DNA of 64,000 nt from NCBI RefSeq assembly GCF_036826855.1, contig NZ_CP104578.1, positions 3,534,001 to 3,598,000 on the forward strand, written 5' to 3'. Under the pieces are notes generated by a model. That model made no database searches and was not told where the DNA came from. It saw only the letters and a program-made list of their open reading frames with translations. Position 1 is the stretch's first letter. Every line of letters starts with the position of its first letter. The position numbers and the translations under genes are program-made. The stretch is from Streptomyces sp. SJL17-4 (GTDB taxonomy: Bacteria > Actinomycetota > Actinomycetes > Streptomycetales > Streptomycetaceae). Below, in pieces: positions 47,943 through 58,653 of the stretch.

Positions 47943-48300
47943 CGATCACCACCGCGGACGCCACCCCCGCGTCATGGCTCAGCGACACGTGCCAGTGCTT
48001 CACGCCCAGCTCCGCGGCCCGCGCCGCCACCGTCCCGCTCACCCGCAGCCGTGGCTGCCCGGTGCCCTCGACGTACACCTCGGCGTCCGTCCAGTGCAGC
48101 CCGCCCGGCGCGCCGAGCGCCTTCGCGAGGGCCTCCTTCGCGGCGAACCGCACCGCGAGGGACGCGGGCCCGCGCCGCTCGCCGCTGGGGAGCAGCAGCT
48201 CCCGTTCGACGAAGAGGCGCTGGAGCAGCCCCGGTGTCCGTTCGATCGACGCGGCGAACCGGTCGATCTCGGCCACGTCGATCCCCACCCCAATGATCAT
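47932..48300 (-). CDS. acpS: Holo-[acyl-carrier-protein] synthase
   Basis: AcpS moves 4'-phosphopantetheine from CoA to the acyl carrier protein. 122 residues with [12 protein letters not shown] (metal Asp) and [15 protein letters not shown] (metal Glu). It lies eight bases past the glmS stop on the same strand. Confidence 0.96.
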   Translation of the reverse strand: MIIGVGIDVAEIDRFAASIERTPGLLQRLFVERELLLPSGERRGPASLAVRFAAKEALAKALGAPGGLHWTDAEVYVEGTGQPRLRVSGTVAARAAELGVKHWHVSLSHDAGVASAVVIAEA

Positions 48301-48307
48301 TTCCCAC

Positions 48308-50155
48308 TCACTCCACGGTCACGGACTTCGCCAGGTTGCGCGGCTGGTCGACCTCGTTGCCCCGCGCGGTGGCGAGCTCACAGGCGAAGACCTGGAGCGG
48401 CACCGTGGAGACCAGCGGCTGGAGCAGCGTAGGCGTGGCCGGGATGCGGACGAGGTGGTCGGCGTACGGGACGACGGCCTCGTCGCCCTCCTCGGCGATC
48501 ACGATGGTGCGGGCGCCTCGTGCCCGGATCTCCTGGATGTTGGAGACGATCTTGTCGTGGAGGACGGAGCGGCCCTTGGGCGAGGGCACGACCACGACGA
48601 CCGGCAGGTCCTCCTCGATGAGCGCGATCGGCCCGTGCTTGAGCTCTCCGGCGGCGAAGCCCTCGGCGTGCATGTACGCCAGTTCCTTGAGCTTCAGGGC
48701 GCCTTCGAGCGCGACGGGGTAGCCGACGTGCCGGCCGAGGAAGAGGACGGTGTCCTTGTGCGCGAGGGAGCGGGCGAGGGCCCGGACGGGCTCCATGGTC
48801 TCCAGGACCCGCTCCACCTCGTCGCCGATCCGGGCGAGCTCGCGGACGACGGCGTGGATCTCGTCGCCCCACTTGGTGCCGCGCACCTGACCGAGGTAGA
48901 GCGCGAGGAGGTAGCAGGCGACGAGCTGGGTGAGGAAGGCCTTGGTGGAGGCGACGGCGACCTCGGGCCCGGCGTGGGTGTACAGCACGGCGTCGGACTC
49001 GCGCGGGATCGTCGAACCGTTCGTGTTGCAGACGGCGAGCACCTTGGCGCCCTGCTCGCGCGCGTGCCGCAGCGCCATCAGCGTGTCCATCGTCTCGCCC
49101 GACTGGGAGATGGCGATGACGAGGGTGCGCTGGCCGAGGATCGGGTCGCGGTAGCGGAACTCGCTGGCGAGCTCGACCTCGCAGGGGATGCGGGTCCAGT
49201 GCTCGATGGCGTACTTGGCGATGAGACCGGCGTGGAAGGCGGTGCCGCACGCGATGATGACGATCTTGTCTGCCTCGCGGAGCACGGCGTCGGGGATGCG
49301 CACCTCGTCGAGGGTGAGCCGGCCGGCGCCGTCGATCCGGCCGAGGAGGGTGTCGGCGACCGCCTTGGGCTGCTCGGCGATCTCCTTGAGCATGAAGTAG
49401 TCGTAGCCGCCCTTCTCGGCGGCGGAGGCGTCCCAGTCCACATGGAAGGCGCGGACGTCGGCGGGGACCCCGTCGAAGTCGGTGACGGTGACGCCGTCCC
49501 TGGTCAGCTCGACGACCTGGTCCTGGCCGAGTTCGATGGCCGAGCGGGTGTGGGCGATGAACGCGGACACGTCGGAGGCGAGGAAGTTCTCGCCCTCGCC
49601 GACGCCGACGACGAGCGGCGAGTTCCGGCGGGCGCCGACGACCACGTCCGGCTGGTCGGCGTGCACGGCGACCAGGGTGAAGGCCCCGTCGAGCCGCCGG
49701 CACACCAGCCGCATGGCCTCCGCGAGGTCCCCGGCGGAGGAGAACTCCTCGGCGAGGAGGTGGGCCACGACCTCGGTGTCCGTCTCGGACAGCAGGTCGT
49801 GGCCGCGCTCGGCCAGCTCGTCCCGGAGGGCGGCGAAGTTCTCGATGATGCCGTTGTGGACGACGGCGACGCGCCCGGCGTTGTCCAGATGCGGGTGCGC
49901 GTTGGCGTCGGTCGGCCCGCCGTGGGTGGCCCAGCGGGTGTGTCCGATGCCCACGGACCCGCCGGCGAGCGGCCGGTCCACGAGCTCCTTCTCCAGATTG
50001 ACGAGCTTGCCCGCCTTCTTGGCCGCGGCCAGCCCTCCGTCGGAGAGCACCGCGACACCGGCCGAGTCGTAGCCCCGGTATTCGAGCCTCTTGAGGCCCG
50101 CGACCACCACATCAAGCGCCGACTGCCCGCCGACGTATCCCACGATTCCGCACAT
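48308..50155 (-). CDS. glmS: Glutamine-fructose-6-phosphate aminotransferase
   Basis: GlmS makes glucosamine-6-phosphate, first step to UDP-GlcNAc. 615 residues, starting MCGIVGYVG, so Cys2 is the glutaminase nucleophile. The N-terminal glutamine amidotransferase (1-240) is followed by two SIS sugar-isomerase domains (about 280-430 and 460-600, with [10 protein letters not shown]). It ends LAKSVTVE as is typical. No glmS ribozyme is seen upstream. Co-directional with acpS. Confidence 0.97.
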   Translation of the reverse strand: MCGIVGYVGGQSALDVVVAGLKRLEYRGYDSAGVAVLSDGGLAAAKKAGKLVNLEKELVDRPLAGGSVGIGHTRWATHGGPTDANAHPHLDNAGRVAVVHNGIIENFAALRDELAERGHDLLSETDTEVVAHLLAEEFSSAGDLAEAMRLVCRRLDGAFTLVAVHADQPDVVVGARRNSPLVVGVGEGENFLASDVSAFIAHTRSAIELGQDQVVELTRDGVTVTDFDGVPADVRAFHVDWDASAAEKGGYDYFMLKEIAEQPKAVADTLLGRIDGAGRLTLDEVRIPDAVLREADKIVIIACGTAFHAGLIAKYAIEHWTRIPCEVELASEFRYRDPILGQRTLVIAISQSGETMDTLMALRHAREQGAKVLAVCNTNGSTIPRESDAVLYTHAGPEVAVASTKAFLTQLVACYLLALYLGQVRGTKWGDEIHAVVRELARIGDEVERVLETMEPVRALARSLAHKDTVLFLGRHVGYPVALEGALKLKELAYMHAEGFAAGELKHGPIALIEEDLPVVVVVPSPKGRSVLHDKIVSNIQEIRARGARTIVIAEEGDEAVVPYADHLVRIPATPTLLQPLVSTVPLQVFACELATARGNEVDQPRNLAKSVTVE

Positions 50156-50194
50156 GACGGCAGCCTACGGCCGCGGGCGCCCGAAGGGCCGGAG

Positions 50195-50956
50195 TCAGGA
50201 CAGCTTGGCGGCCTGCGCGTCGATGACGGCCTGCGGCAGCGCCTTGACCCCGCCGGGAGCGAGGCTGATGGTGGAGAACGAGGCCAGCGTGTTGCCCTGG
50301 CGCAGGACGACCAGCTTGCTGACGAACGGCTCGCCCTCCATCTCGGAGGTGACGGTGAAGGCGACGGCCTCCTCACCGGCGGTGACGGTCTCCGGGGCGA
50401 CCTTGCCGACCTTGGTCTTCTCCTTGAGGTGGACGACGGTGAAGCCGCCCGCGCACTCCGCGCCGGCCTTCTTCACCGAGGCGAAGGCCTCCTGGGCACC
50501 CTGTCCGTCGTACGAACCGAGAGTGACGGCCGTCATCCGGACACCGAGCCCGCCGAGGAGCGCGTCCTCCGGAGAGGCCGACGCGTCCTTCTTCGGCTCT
50601 TCGAGCACCTTGCGCTGCGTCGACGCGGCGGGCGAGCCGGGCGAGATGAAGGACATGGCGTGGGCGATCGGCGCGCAGGCGGCCTTGTCGGCGGTGACCT
50701 GGGCCGCCGGCACGACGTCCCCGGTGTCGGCCTTCGTCACCTGGTGGCCCTTGACGTCGGCGGTCGCGACGATCAGCTTCTCCAGCTCGGCGGCGGACAA
50801 CGCCTTCGCCGCGGGCGCGCTCGTGGCGGAGGCGCTGGGGGCACCGGAGGCCTTGCCCTTGTCGTCGCTCTTCTCCCCGCCGCCGCACGCGGTGACGAGC
50901 AGGGCGAAGGAGACGGCGGTGGCGGCGACGGCGGCACTTCTCATGGACGTACGCAT
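50195..50956 (-). CDS. Lipoprotein of unknown function
   Basis: 253 residues. Signal and lipobox VTAC (about 23-26). The mature part is Ala/Lys-rich with LEKLIVATADVKGHQVTKADTG and a second half (TAVTLGSYDGQGAQEAFASVKKAGAECAGGFTVV in parts) that resembles the actinobacterial lipoproteins carrying a PknH-like sensor, but I cannot assign it. ATG at 50956 is used, ATG at 50944 is an alternative. Divergent from coaA. Confidence 0.75.
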   Translation of the reverse strand: MRTSMRSAAVAATAVSFALLVTACGGGEKSDDKGKASGAPSASATSAPAAKALSAAELEKLIVATADVKGHQVTKADTGDVVPAAQVTADKAACAPIAHAMSFISPGSPAASTQRKVLEEPKKDASASPEDALLGGLGVRMTAVTLGSYDGQGAQEAFASVKKAGAECAGGFTVVHLKEKTKVGKVAPETVTAGEEAVAFTVTSEMEGEPFVSKLVVLRQGNTLASFSTISLAPGGVKALPQAVIDAQAAKLS

Positions 50957-51084
50957 GGGTGGTGGCTCTCTGCTTCTCTTCGTGATCATCGTGCCGCCCG
51001 CTGGGGCGGCTCCCCCCGCGTGAAGAACAGCAGCCCACGCGGCGTCAAGCAGGATCACCCTAGGGCAGCGGTACGACAACCGCT

Positions 51085-51200
51085 TTTGTCGCGTGACCCA
51101 CCCCGGGCCACGTTTGTCGCGTGACCCACCCCACGGCCACGTTTGTCGCGTGACCCACGCCACGCCCACCTTTGTCGCGTGACCCACCCCACGGCCACCC
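51085..51200. repeat. Four tandem 28-29 bp repeats upstream of coaA
   Basis: The core TTTGTCGCGTGACCCACC begins at 51085, 51113, 51142 and 51171 (spacing 28, 29, 29). The last copy runs into a partial duplicate CCACCCCACGGCC. The array lies in the 283-bp divergent gap between the lipoprotein gene and coaA, ending about 40 bp before the coaA start. The rest of the gap shows no gene. Confidence 0.9.
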
Positions 51201-51239
51201 CACGGCCCACGGAGCCGTGCGACCCCCGACAATGGCGGG

Positions 51240-52208
51240 GTGATCACTTCGCCGCCACGAAGCGCCAACGGCACGACGCCCTACGTCGACCTCACCCGCG
51301 CCGAGTGGAGCGCCCTGCGCGACAAGACCCCGCTCCCCCTCACCGCCGACGAGGTCGAGCGGCTCCGCGGCTTCGGGGACGTCATCGACCTCGACGAGGT
51401 GCGGGACATCTACCTCCCGCTGTCCCGGCTGCTCAACCTGTACGTACAGGCCACCAGCGGACTGCGCGGCGCCCTCAACACCTTCCTCGGTGAGAGCGCC
51501 GAGCAGCGCGGCACCCCCTTCGTCATAGGAGTGGCCGGTTCGGTCGCCGTCGGCAAGTCGACGGTCTCCCGTCTCCTCCAGGCCCTCCTCGCCCGCTGGC
51601 CGGAGCACCCGCGCGTGGAGCTGGTCACCACGGACGCCTTCCTCTACCCGATGGAGGAGCTGAGGTCCCGCGGCCTGATGTCCCGCAAGGGCTTCCCCGA
51701 GTCGTACGACCGCCGGGCCCTGACCCGGTTCGTCGCGGACATCAAGGCGGGCAAGGACGAGGTCACGGCCCCGGTCTACTCGCACCTCATCTACGACCGC
51801 GTCCCCGGCGAGCGCCTCGTCGTCCGCCGCCCGGACATCCTCATCGTCGAGGGCCTCAACGTCCTCCAGCCGGCCCTGCCCGGCAAGGACGGCCGTACCC
51901 GGGTCGGCCTCGCCGACTACTTCGACTTCTCGGTGTACGTGGACGCCCGCCCGGAGGACATCGAGCGCTGGTACCTCAACCGCTTCCGCAAGCTGCGTGA
52001 CACCGCCTTCCAGGACCCCGACTCGTACTTCCAGCGCTACACCCAGGTCTCCGAGGACGAGGCCCTCGACTACGCCCGCACCATGTGGCGGACCATCAAC
52101 AAGGTGAACCTCCTGGAGAACGTGGCCCCGACGCGCGGCCGGGCGACGCTCGTCGTCCGCAAGGGCCCCGATCACAAGGTGCAGCGGCTGAGCCTCCGGA
52201 AGCTCTGA
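51240..52208 (+). CDS. coaA: Type I pantothenate kinase
   Basis: CoaA phosphorylates pantothenate, first step to coenzyme A. 322 residues with Walker [13 protein letters not shown] (about 98-109), [33 protein letters not shown] and the C-terminal [23 protein letters not shown] motif. GTG at 51240 follows CAATGGCGGG; typical length. Confidence 0.96.
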   Translation: MITSPPRSANGTTPYVDLTRAEWSALRDKTPLPLTADEVERLRGFGDVIDLDEVRDIYLPLSRLLNLYVQATSGLRGALNTFLGESAEQRGTPFVIGVAGSVAVGKSTVSRLLQALLARWPEHPRVELVTTDAFLYPMEELRSRGLMSRKGFPESYDRRALTRFVADIKAGKDEVTAPVYSHLIYDRVPGERLVVRRPDILIVEGLNVLQPALPGKDGRTRVGLADYFDFSVYVDARPEDIERWYLNRFRKLRDTAFQDPDSYFQRYTQVSEDEALDYARTMWRTINKVNLLENVAPTRGRATLVVRKGPDHKVQRLSLRKL

Positions 52209-52226
52209 CCTCCGTACGCTCTCCCC

Positions 52227-53174
52227 ATGCTTCATCTCCGGTTGATCGTCCCGCCCGACCGCACCCCGGCCGCGGTCGAGGTCATCGAGTCCACGGTCGG
52301 CACCACCCATCTGGTCGTGCTGCCCGGCGCGGCCCGCGACCCCTCGGGCGACGTGGTCATGTGCGACGTGGCCCGCGAGGCCGGCGACGAACTCCTCAAG
52401 GGGCTCCGCGGGCTGAGGATCGATCAGGACGGCTCCATCGCGGTCGGGAACATCGATCTCTCCCTCTCCACGCGCGCGGACCGCGCCGAGAAGGAGGCCC
52501 CGGGAGAGCCGGCGGACGCGGTCATCTGGGAGCAGCTGACGGGCGCGACGCACGAGGAGTCGACGCTCTCGATCACGTACAGCGCGTTCATGATCCTGGC
52601 GACGATGATCGCGGCCTGCGGTGTCGTCCTGGACAACGCGATCCTGATCGTGGGCGCCATGGCGGTGGGCCCGGAGTTCGGCCCGCTCGCCGGCGTCTGT
52701 ACGGCGGTGGTGCGGCGCGCGCCGAGGCTGGCGGCGCGCTCGCTGATCGCGCTGCTCGTCGGTTTCGCCGCGGCGATCGTGGCGACGACGGTGTTCAGCC
52801 TGGGGATGGACGCGCTGGACCTGTTCAGCAAGGACCAGTTGGACGCGCCCCGACCGAACACCAGCTTCATCTGGCAGCCGGACCCGTTCTCCTTCGTCGT
52901 GGCGCTGCTCGCGGGCGTGGCCGGCACCCTCTCCCTGACGTCCTCGAAGTCCGGCGCCCTGGTGGGCGTGGCCATCTCGGTGACGACGGTCCCGGCGGGC
53001 GCGAACGCGGCGGTGGCGCTGAGCTACGGCGAACTCGGCCAGATGTGGGGCTCGATCGAACAGCTGCTGCTGAACCTGTTCGGCATCATGCTGGCCGGTG
53101 TCCTGACCCTGTACGGGCAGAAACTCCTCTGGCGCACCCAGCGCGGCCACTGGCGCCGCGCGCCGAAGGCCTGA
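52227..53174 (+). CDS. DUF389 integral membrane protein
   Basis: 315 residues. An N-terminal cytoplasmic domain (MLHLRLIVPPDRTPAAVEVIES, about 1-90), then about six transmembrane helices (SAFMILATMIAACGVVLDNAILIVGAMAVGPEFGPLAGV, AALIALLVGFAAAIVA and more), typical of the DUF389 family. Function is not known to me. Starts 18 bp after coaA and may be co-transcribed. Confidence 0.88.
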   Translation: MLHLRLIVPPDRTPAAVEVIESTVGTTHLVVLPGAARDPSGDVVMCDVAREAGDELLKGLRGLRIDQDGSIAVGNIDLSLSTRADRAEKEAPGEPADAVIWEQLTGATHEESTLSITYSAFMILATMIAACGVVLDNAILIVGAMAVGPEFGPLAGVCTAVVRRAPRLAARSLIALLVGFAAAIVATTVFSLGMDALDLFSKDQLDAPRPNTSFIWQPDPFSFVVALLAGVAGTLSLTSSKSGALVGVAISVTTVPAGANAAVALSYGELGQMWGSIEQLLLNLFGIMLAGVLTLYGQKLLWRTQRGHWRRAPKA

Positions 53175-53182
53175 AACAGACA

Positions 53183-53211
53183 AGGGCCCCCACCACACCG
53201 GTGGGGGCCCT
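53183..53211. terminator. Bidirectional terminator between DUF389 gene and glmM
   Basis: AGGGCCCCCACC pairs with GGTGGGGGCCCT around a short loop, between convergent genes, 8 bases after the first stop and 28 before the glmM stop. Confidence 0.88.
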
Positions 53212-53239
53212 CAACTGCATGACGATGCCTCAGAAGAGC

Positions 53240-54598
53240 TTAGCCCAGCGCCGACTTCACGACGTCCGCGAGCCGCTGCGCCACCGCGCGGGCCTGCTCG
53301 ATGTCCGCGGCCTCGACCATGACGCGGACCAGCGGCTCGGTGCCGGAGGAGCGGAGCAGGACACGGCCGGTGGAGCCCAGCTCGCGCTCGGCCTCGGTGA
53401 CGGCCGCGGCGAGCTCGCCGGAGGTGGTCACCCGCGACTTGTCGACGTCCTTCACGTTGATGAGGATCTGCGGCAGCCGCTCCATCACCCCGGCCAGGTC
53501 GGCGAGGGACTTGCCGGTGGCGGCGACCCGGGCGGCCAGCATGAGGCCGGTGAGGGTTCCGTCGCCGGTGGTGGCGTGGTCGAGCACGATGACGTGCCCG
53601 GACTGCTCGCCGCCGAGCGCGAAGCCGTGCTCCTTCATGGACTCCAGGACGTAACGGTCGCCGACCGCGGTCTGGACGAGGGTCAGGCCCTCGCGCTCCA
53701 TGGCGAGCTTGAAGCCCAGGTTCGACATGACGGTCGCGACGACGGTGTCACCGCGCAGCGCCCCGGCCTCGCGCATGGCGAGGGCGAGCACGGCGAGGAT
53801 CTGGTCGCCGTCGACCTCGTTGCCCGCGGCGTCCACGGCGAGGCAGCGGTCGGCGTCGCCGTCGTGCGCGATGCCCAGGTCGGCGCCGTGCTCGACGACG
53901 GCGGCCTTCAGCAGGTCCAGGTGGGTGGAGCCGCAGCCGTCGTTGATGTTGAGGCCGTCCGGCTCGGCACCGATGGTGACGACCTCGGCACCGGCGCGGG
54001 CGAAGGCCTCGGGCGAGACGCGGGCGGCGGCGCCGTGGGCCTCGTCGAGGACGACCTTCAGGCCGTCGAGACGGTTCGGGAGGACGGCGATGAGGTGGGC
54101 GACGTACGTGTCGAAGCCCTCGTCGTAGTCACGGACCCGGCCGACGCCGGCACCGGTCGGGCGCTCCCAGGGGGCGCCGGTGCGGTGCTCCTCGTACACG
54201 GCCTCGATCTTGTCCTCGAGGTCGTCGGCGAGCTTGTGGCCGCCGCGCGCGAAGAACTTGATGCCGTTGTCGGGCATGGCGTTGTGGCTGGCGGAGAGCA
54301 TCACGCCGAGGTCGGCGCCGAGGACGCCGGTGAGGTGGGCCACGGCCGGGGTGGGCAGCACGCCGACGCGCAGCACGTCGACGCCGGCGCTGGCGAGCCC
54401 GGCCACGACGGCGGCTTCGAGGAACTCTCCGGACGCGCGGGGGTCACGTCCGACCACCGCGGTCGGCCGATGGCCCTCGAAGGTGCCCGCCTCGGCGAGC
54501 ACGTGTGCCGCCGCGACCGACAGACCGAGCGCGAGCTCCGCCGTCAGGTCCGCGTTGGCCACACCGCGCACGCCGTCCGTGCCGAAGAGTCGTCCCAC
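53240..54598 (-). CDS. glmM: Phosphoglucosamine mutase
   Basis: GlmM converts glucosamine-6-phosphate to glucosamine-1-phosphate after GlmS. 452 residues: [14 protein letters not shown], active-site Ser in [14 protein letters not shown] (about 102), metal loop DGDADRC and the sugar-binding GEQSGHVI, C-terminal [18 protein letters not shown] at 54598 has GGAGG seven bases upstream. An in-frame extension upstream exists but has no support. Confidence 0.97.
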   Translation of the reverse strand: MGRLFGTDGVRGVANADLTAELALGLSVAAAHVLAEAGTFEGHRPTAVVGRDPRASGEFLEAAVVAGLASAGVDVLRVGVLPTPAVAHLTGVLGADLGVMLSASHNAMPDNGIKFFARGGHKLADDLEDKIEAVYEEHRTGAPWERPTGAGVGRVRDYDEGFDTYVAHLIAVLPNRLDGLKVVLDEAHGAAARVSPEAFARAGAEVVTIGAEPDGLNINDGCGSTHLDLLKAAVVEHGADLGIAHDGDADRCLAVDAAGNEVDGDQILAVLALAMREAGALRGDTVVATVMSNLGFKLAMEREGLTLVQTAVGDRYVLESMKEHGFALGGEQSGHVIVLDHATTGDGTLTGLMLAARVAATGKSLADLAGVMERLPQILINVKDVDKSRVTTSGELAAAVTEAERELGSTGRVLLRSSGTEPLVRVMVEAADIEQARAVAQRLADVVKSALG

Positions 54599-54658
54599 AG
54601 CTGTCCTCCGAGAAATACGTGCCCAAGCTGATGAAAGGTGCAAAAGGTTATGAAAAAA

Positions 54659-54699
54659 CGTACGCCCCGACGGCACGGGCAGTGCCGCCGGGGCGTACG
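54659..54699 (-). terminator. Rho-independent terminator after rpsI
   Basis: CGTACGCCCCG pairs with CGGGGCGTACG; an inner GGCAC/GTGCC pair extends the stem. On the minus strand it is followed by six T, a classical intrinsic terminator, uncommon in this window. Confidence 0.9.
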
Positions 54700-54719
54700 A
54701 AAGCAGACCGAGCAGGCGA

Positions 54720-55232
54720 TTAACGCTTGCTGTACTGCGGAGCCTTACGGGCCTTCTTGAGACCGGCCTTCTTGCGCTCGACCGCACGGTCGTCGCGGGA
54801 GAGGAAGCCGGCCTTCTTCAGCGCCGGGCGGTTGTTCTCGACGTCCGCCTCGTTCAGCGCACGGGCCACGCCGAGGCGCAGGGCGCCGGCCTGGCCGGAG
54901 ACACCGCCACCCGCGATGCGGGCGATGACGTCGTAGCGGTTGTCCAGCTCGAGCACCTTGAAGGGCTCGTTGACTTCCTGCTGGTGAACCTTGTTCGGGA
55001 AGTAGTCCTCGAGCGTACGCCCGTTGATCTTCCACTTGCCGGTGCCCGGAACGATCCGGACGCGGGCGATGGCGTTCTTGCGACGGCCCAGGCCGGCGGC
55101 CGGCTGCGGGTCGCCGAAGCGGGACGCGAGCGACTCGGAGGTGTACTCACCCTCGACGAGCTCGGTCTCGGTGGTGTACTCCTCGACGCCCTCGAACTCG
55201 TCGACGGGGGTCTCGGGGGTGGTCTCGGCCAC
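54720..55232 (-). CDS. rpsI: 30S ribosomal protein S9
   Basis: 170 residues. An acidic N-terminal extension (about 1-40, as in other actinobacteria) precedes the conserved [24 protein letters not shown] core and the C-terminal tail [15 protein letters not shown], whose last residues reach the P site tRNA. Follows rplM by 44 bp; one operon. Confidence 0.97.
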   Translation of the reverse strand: MAETTPETPVDEFEGVEEYTTETELVEGEYTSESLASRFGDPQPAAGLGRRKNAIARVRIVPGTGKWKINGRTLEDYFPNKVHQQEVNEPFKVLELDNRYDVIARIAGGGVSGQAGALRLGVARALNEADVENNRPALKKAGFLSRDDRAVERKKAGLKKARKAPQYSKR

Positions 55233-55276
55233 GATGCTCCTCAGATTTCTTTCGTTCTTAGGGGGTGTGGCCGGAA

Positions 55277-55720
55277 CTACTGCGCGACCTGGGTGATCTC
55301 GAACGGGACCGGCTGCTGCGCAGCGTGCGGGTGGTTCTCGCCCGCGTAGACCTTCAGCTTCGAGAGCATCTGGCGGCCCAGGGTGTTCTTGGGGATCATG
55401 CCCTTGATGGCCTTCTCGACGGCCTTCTCGGGGTTCTTGTCCAGCAGCTCGTCGTAACGGACGGAGCGCAGACCACCCGGGAAGCCGGAGTGGCGGTACG
55501 CCAGCTTCTGGGTCTTCTTGTTACCGGACAGGTGGACCTTGTCAGCATTGATGATGATGACGAAGTCGCCCATGTCCATGTGGGGGGCGTAGACCGGCTT
55601 GTGCTTGCCTCGCAGGAGGTTCGCAGCCGTGGTCGCCAGACGGCCCAGGACAACGTCCTGCGCGTCGATGATGTGCCACTGGCGAGTGACATCGCCGGGC
55701 TTGGGGCTGTACGTACGCAC
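55277..55720 (-). CDS. rplM: 50S ribosomal protein L13
   Basis: 147 residues: [86 protein letters not shown] in parts. As expected for L13. GTG at 55720. The 261 bp upstream hold no gene and probably the operon promoter. Confidence 0.97.
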   Translation of the reverse strand: MRTYSPKPGDVTRQWHIIDAQDVVLGRLATTAANLLRGKHKPVYAPHMDMGDFVIIINADKVHLSGNKKTQKLAYRHSGFPGGLRSVRYDELLDKNPEKAVEKAIKGMIPKNTLGRQMLSKLKVYAGENHPHAAQQPVPFEITQVAQ

Positions 55721-55981
55721 TTCGTAGCCTTCGCTTCTTCAGTGGATGGAGTCCAGACACACCTGAAGCGATCATGCAGCTGGGGCCTGCACTGCCGGGG
55801 CACTGCCCGTATGCGAGCCACTGGTAACTGCTCCAGGGAACCTGCGTAAGGGCCCTTCGCGTGAAAACGACGAAGCCAATACGCATAACAAACCGCAACA
55901 CTACCCGCGCCACCCCGGACGGGTCAAAACGCCGCGAGGCCGCGCCTCACCGCGCCCGCTCCACCCGCCGACCACCCGAGG

Positions 55982-57604
55982 TCACCGCGCACGCTCGACC
56001 CGCCGCTCGTCCCACACCGGCTCCGTCGTCTCCCGTACGACCCCGTCCGACCCGAAGACCAGGAACCGGTCGAACGACTTCGCGAACCACCGGTCGTGGG
56101 TCACGGCCAGCACCGTCCCGTCGTACGACTCCAGCCCGTCCTGCAGGGCCTCCGCCGACTCCAGGTCCAGGTTGTCCGTCGGCTCGTCGAGGAGCAGCGC
56201 CGTCGTGCCCGCCAGCTCCATGAGCAGGATCTGGAACCGCGCCTGCTGCCCGCCCGAGAGCTTGTCGAACGGCTGGTCGCCCTGCCGCTCCAGCTCGTAC
56301 CGCCGCAGCATCGACATCGCCCCGCCCCGGTCCTTGGCGTGCTCCGTCCACAGGATGTCGACGAGCGGCCGCCCGGTCAGCTCCGGATGCGCGTGGGTCT
56401 GGGCGAAGTGCCCCGGCACCACCCGAGCGCCCAGCTTCCACGCACCCGTGTGGGCGACGGACGGGTCCCCCGCGAGCAGCCGCAGGAAGTGCGACTTACC
56501 CGACCCGTTCGAGCCGAGGACGCCGACCCGCTCGCCGTAGAAGATCTCCAGGGAGAAGGGCTTCATCAGCCCGGTCAGCTCAAGGTTCTCGCAGGTCACA
56601 GCACGTACACCGGTGCGGCCGCCGCGCAGCCGCATCTTGATGTCCTGCTCGCGCGGCGGCTCCGGCGGCGGTCCCGCCTCCTCGAACTTCCGCAGCCGGG
56701 TCTGCGCCGCCGCGTACCGCGAGGCCATGTCGTGGCTGACCGCGGCCGCCTGCCGCAGGTTGACGACGAGCTTCTTCAGCTGGGCGTGCTTCTCCTCCCA
56801 GCGCCGCTTCAGCTCCTCGAAGCGCGCGAACCGCTCCCGGCGCGCCTCGTGGAAGGTGTCGAACCCTCCGCCGTGCACCCACACGTCCGAGCCGGCCGGG
56901 CCGGGCTCGACCGCGACGATCTTCTGCGCGCCCCGGGACAGCAGCTCCCGGTCGTGAGAGATGAACAACACGGTCTTACGGGTCTCCCGCAGCCGCTCCT
57001 CCAGCCACCGCTTGCCGGGGACGTCGAGGTAGTTGTCCGGCTCGTCGAGGAGCAGCACCTCGTCGGTACCGCGCAGCAGCGACTCCAGGACGAGCCGCTT
57101 CTGCTCACCGCCGGAGAGCGTCCTGACCTCCCGGAACTGCGCCTTCTCGTACGGGACGCCGAGCGCGGCCATCGTGCACATGTCCCAGAGGGTCTCGGCC
57201 TCGTACCCCTGCACCTCGGCCCAGTCGCTGAGCGCCTGCGCGTACTTCATCTGCGCGGCCTCGTCGTCGACGGTCATGATCAGGTGCTCGGCCTCGTCGA
57301 CGGCCTTCGCGGCCTCCCGGATCCGGGGCTGCGCCACCGAGACCAGCAGGTCGCGCACGGTGGACGCGTCGCGCACCGAGCCGACGAACTGCGGCATCAC
57401 ACCGAGCCCGCCGCTGACCCTGACGGTGCCGCCGTGCGGCTGGAGCTCCCCGGAGATCAGCCGGAGCAGTGTGGTCTTGCCGGCGCCGTTGGCCCCGACG
57501 AGGGCGACGACGGCGCCCTCCCCGACCCGGAAGGAGGCGTCCCCGAGCAGGATCCTCCCGTCGGGCAGGTAGTACTCAAGATGCGCGGCCTCGACATGTC
57601 CCAT
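55982..57604 (-). CDS. ABC-F family ATPase (soluble, ribosome-associated type)
   Basis: 540 residues with two ATPase modules and no membrane domain: Walker A GANGAGKTTLLRL and GSNGSGKSHFLRLL, signatures LSGGEQKR and LSGGQQAR, Walker B VLLLDEPDNYLD and ALLLDEPTDNLD, separated by the linker (about 200-300) that reaches the ribosome in this family. Some members confer antibiotic resistance by ribosomal protection, others tune translation; I cannot tell. Start at 57604 matches the likely N-terminus MGHVEAAHLEYYLPDG. Confidence 0.9.
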   Translation of the reverse strand: MGHVEAAHLEYYLPDGRILLGDASFRVGEGAVVALVGANGAGKTTLLRLISGELQPHGGTVRVSGGLGVMPQFVGSVRDASTVRDLLVSVAQPRIREAAKAVDEAEHLIMTVDDEAAQMKYAQALSDWAEVQGYEAETLWDMCTMAALGVPYEKAQFREVRTLSGGEQKRLVLESLLRGTDEVLLLDEPDNYLDVPGKRWLEERLRETRKTVLFISHDRELLSRGAQKIVAVEPGPAGSDVWVHGGGFDTFHEARRERFARFEELKRRWEEKHAQLKKLVVNLRQAAAVSHDMASRYAAAQTRLRKFEEAGPPPEPPREQDIKMRLRGGRTGVRAVTCENLELTGLMKPFSLEIFYGERVGVLGSNGSGKSHFLRLLAGDPSVAHTGAWKLGARVVPGHFAQTHAHPELTGRPLVDILWTEHAKDRGGAMSMLRRYELERQGDQPFDKLSGGQQARFQILLMELAGTTALLLDEPTDNLDLESAEALQDGLESYDGTVLAVTHDRWFAKSFDRFLVFGSDGVVRETTEPVWDERRVERAR

Positions 57605-57660
57605 GAGGTGCATTGTCACCGCCCGCGTCGCCGGGGCCCAACCGGTTTAGGATGCGCGGC

Positions 57661-58653
57661 ATGAGCTTTGGGGGACCGCAGTGGCCGCAAGAGCCGCAGC
57701 AGGGCGGGCAGCAGGGGCACGGACAGCAGCCGCAGCAGGGGTACGGGCAGCAGGGCTACGGGCAGCCTCAGGGGTACGGGCAGCAGGGATACGGGCAGCA
57801 GCCCGGCCAGGGGCAGGCACCGGCACCCGACCCCTTCCCGGGCGCCCAGGGCGGCGGGGCGACCCCCGACTGGGGCGCCCTGGCCGACGCCTCGGCCTCC
57901 CGTAACCGCCGCAAGCGCTGGCTGATCATCGGCGGCGGCGCGGTGGCCGCCCTGGTCGTCGGCGCGATCGTCGCCACCGCCGTGGTGGCCTCCGGCAAGA
58001 AGAACGACGAGGCCAAGAACGGCGGGGTGCCCACCGGCACGGTCTCCCCCACCGCGGCGCCGACCCCGGAGCCGACCTTCTCCTCGGTGGCACCGCCGCC
58101 CCCGCCGAACCCGAAGGACTACATCTCGGACCCGAAGAAGGACAAGGCTCCGCTCTCCGCGGAGGGCCTCTTCCCGGGCAAGAAGCTGACGATGAACAAG
58201 CGCCCGTACACCAAGGGCGCGACCTCGGCGACGACCGACTGCGCGGCCGTCACCCAGGGCGGCCTCGGTGCCGTCCTGAAGAAGAACGGCTGCCAGCGGG
58301 TGCTCCGCGCCACCTATGTGAAGGACGGCGTGGCGATCACCGTCGGCGTCGCCGTGTTCCCCTCGGAGGCCGCGGCCCTGAAGGCGAAGAACCAGGCCAC
58401 CGGCGGTATCGCCCCGCTGGCCGGCGCGGGCGTACGTGACTTCTGCCACGCCACGGTCTGTCTGCGCCGCTCGAACTCGATCGGCCGCTACGCCTACTTC
58501 ACCCAGGCCGGCTTCTCCAACGGCAAGAAGGTCACCAAGGCCGACAAGCCGATCTTCCAGGCCAGCGACGACCTGGGCACCTTCGCCTTCAACCAGATCT
58601 ACGCCCGCGGCAAGGCCCAGGCCTCAGCAGCAGCCGGCGCTCCCGGGGAGTGA
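57661..58653 (+). CDS. Membrane-anchored protein with Gln/Gly-rich N-terminus
   Basis: 330 residues. The first 70 residues are Gln/Gly/Tyr-rich with repeats of QQGYGQ (57720-57810 at DNA level). One transmembrane helix (about 97-120: [25 protein letters not shown]) leads to a Pro/Thr linker and a C-terminal extracellular domain with paired Cys ([20 protein letters not shown]). No family recognised. Its last 30 bp overlap the end of truA, convergent. ATG at 57661; ATG at 57652 is an alternative. Confidence 0.82.
   Translation: MSFGGPQWPQEPQQGGQQGHGQQPQQGYGQQGYGQPQGYGQQGYGQQPGQGQAPAPDPFPGAQGGGATPDWGALADASASRNRRKRWLIIGGGAVAALVVGAIVATAVVASGKKNDEAKNGGVPTGTVSPTAAPTPEPTFSSVAPPPPPNPKDYISDPKKDKAPLSAEGLFPGKKLTMNKRPYTKGATSATTDCAAVTQGGLGAVLKKNGCQRVLRATYVKDGVAITVGVAVFPSEAAALKAKNQATGGIAPLAGAGVRDFCHATVCLRRSNSIGRYAYFTQAGFSNGKKVTKADKPIFQASDDLGTFAFNQIYARGKAQASAAAGAPGE

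Noticed and set aside
47932..48300. frameshifted or truncated acpS
   Set aside because: Length and all metal-binding motifs are intact.
50156..50194. glmS ribozyme
   Set aside because: The gap upstream of glmS lies at 50156-50194 and is far too short; the ribozyme is known mainly in Firmicutes.
48062..51124. 1,020-residue plus-strand open frame
   Set aside because: Antisense to acpS, glmS and the lipoprotein gene; sequence composition is that of a shadow.
51085..51200. CRISPR array
   Set aside because: Four repeats with no unique spacers and no cas genes.
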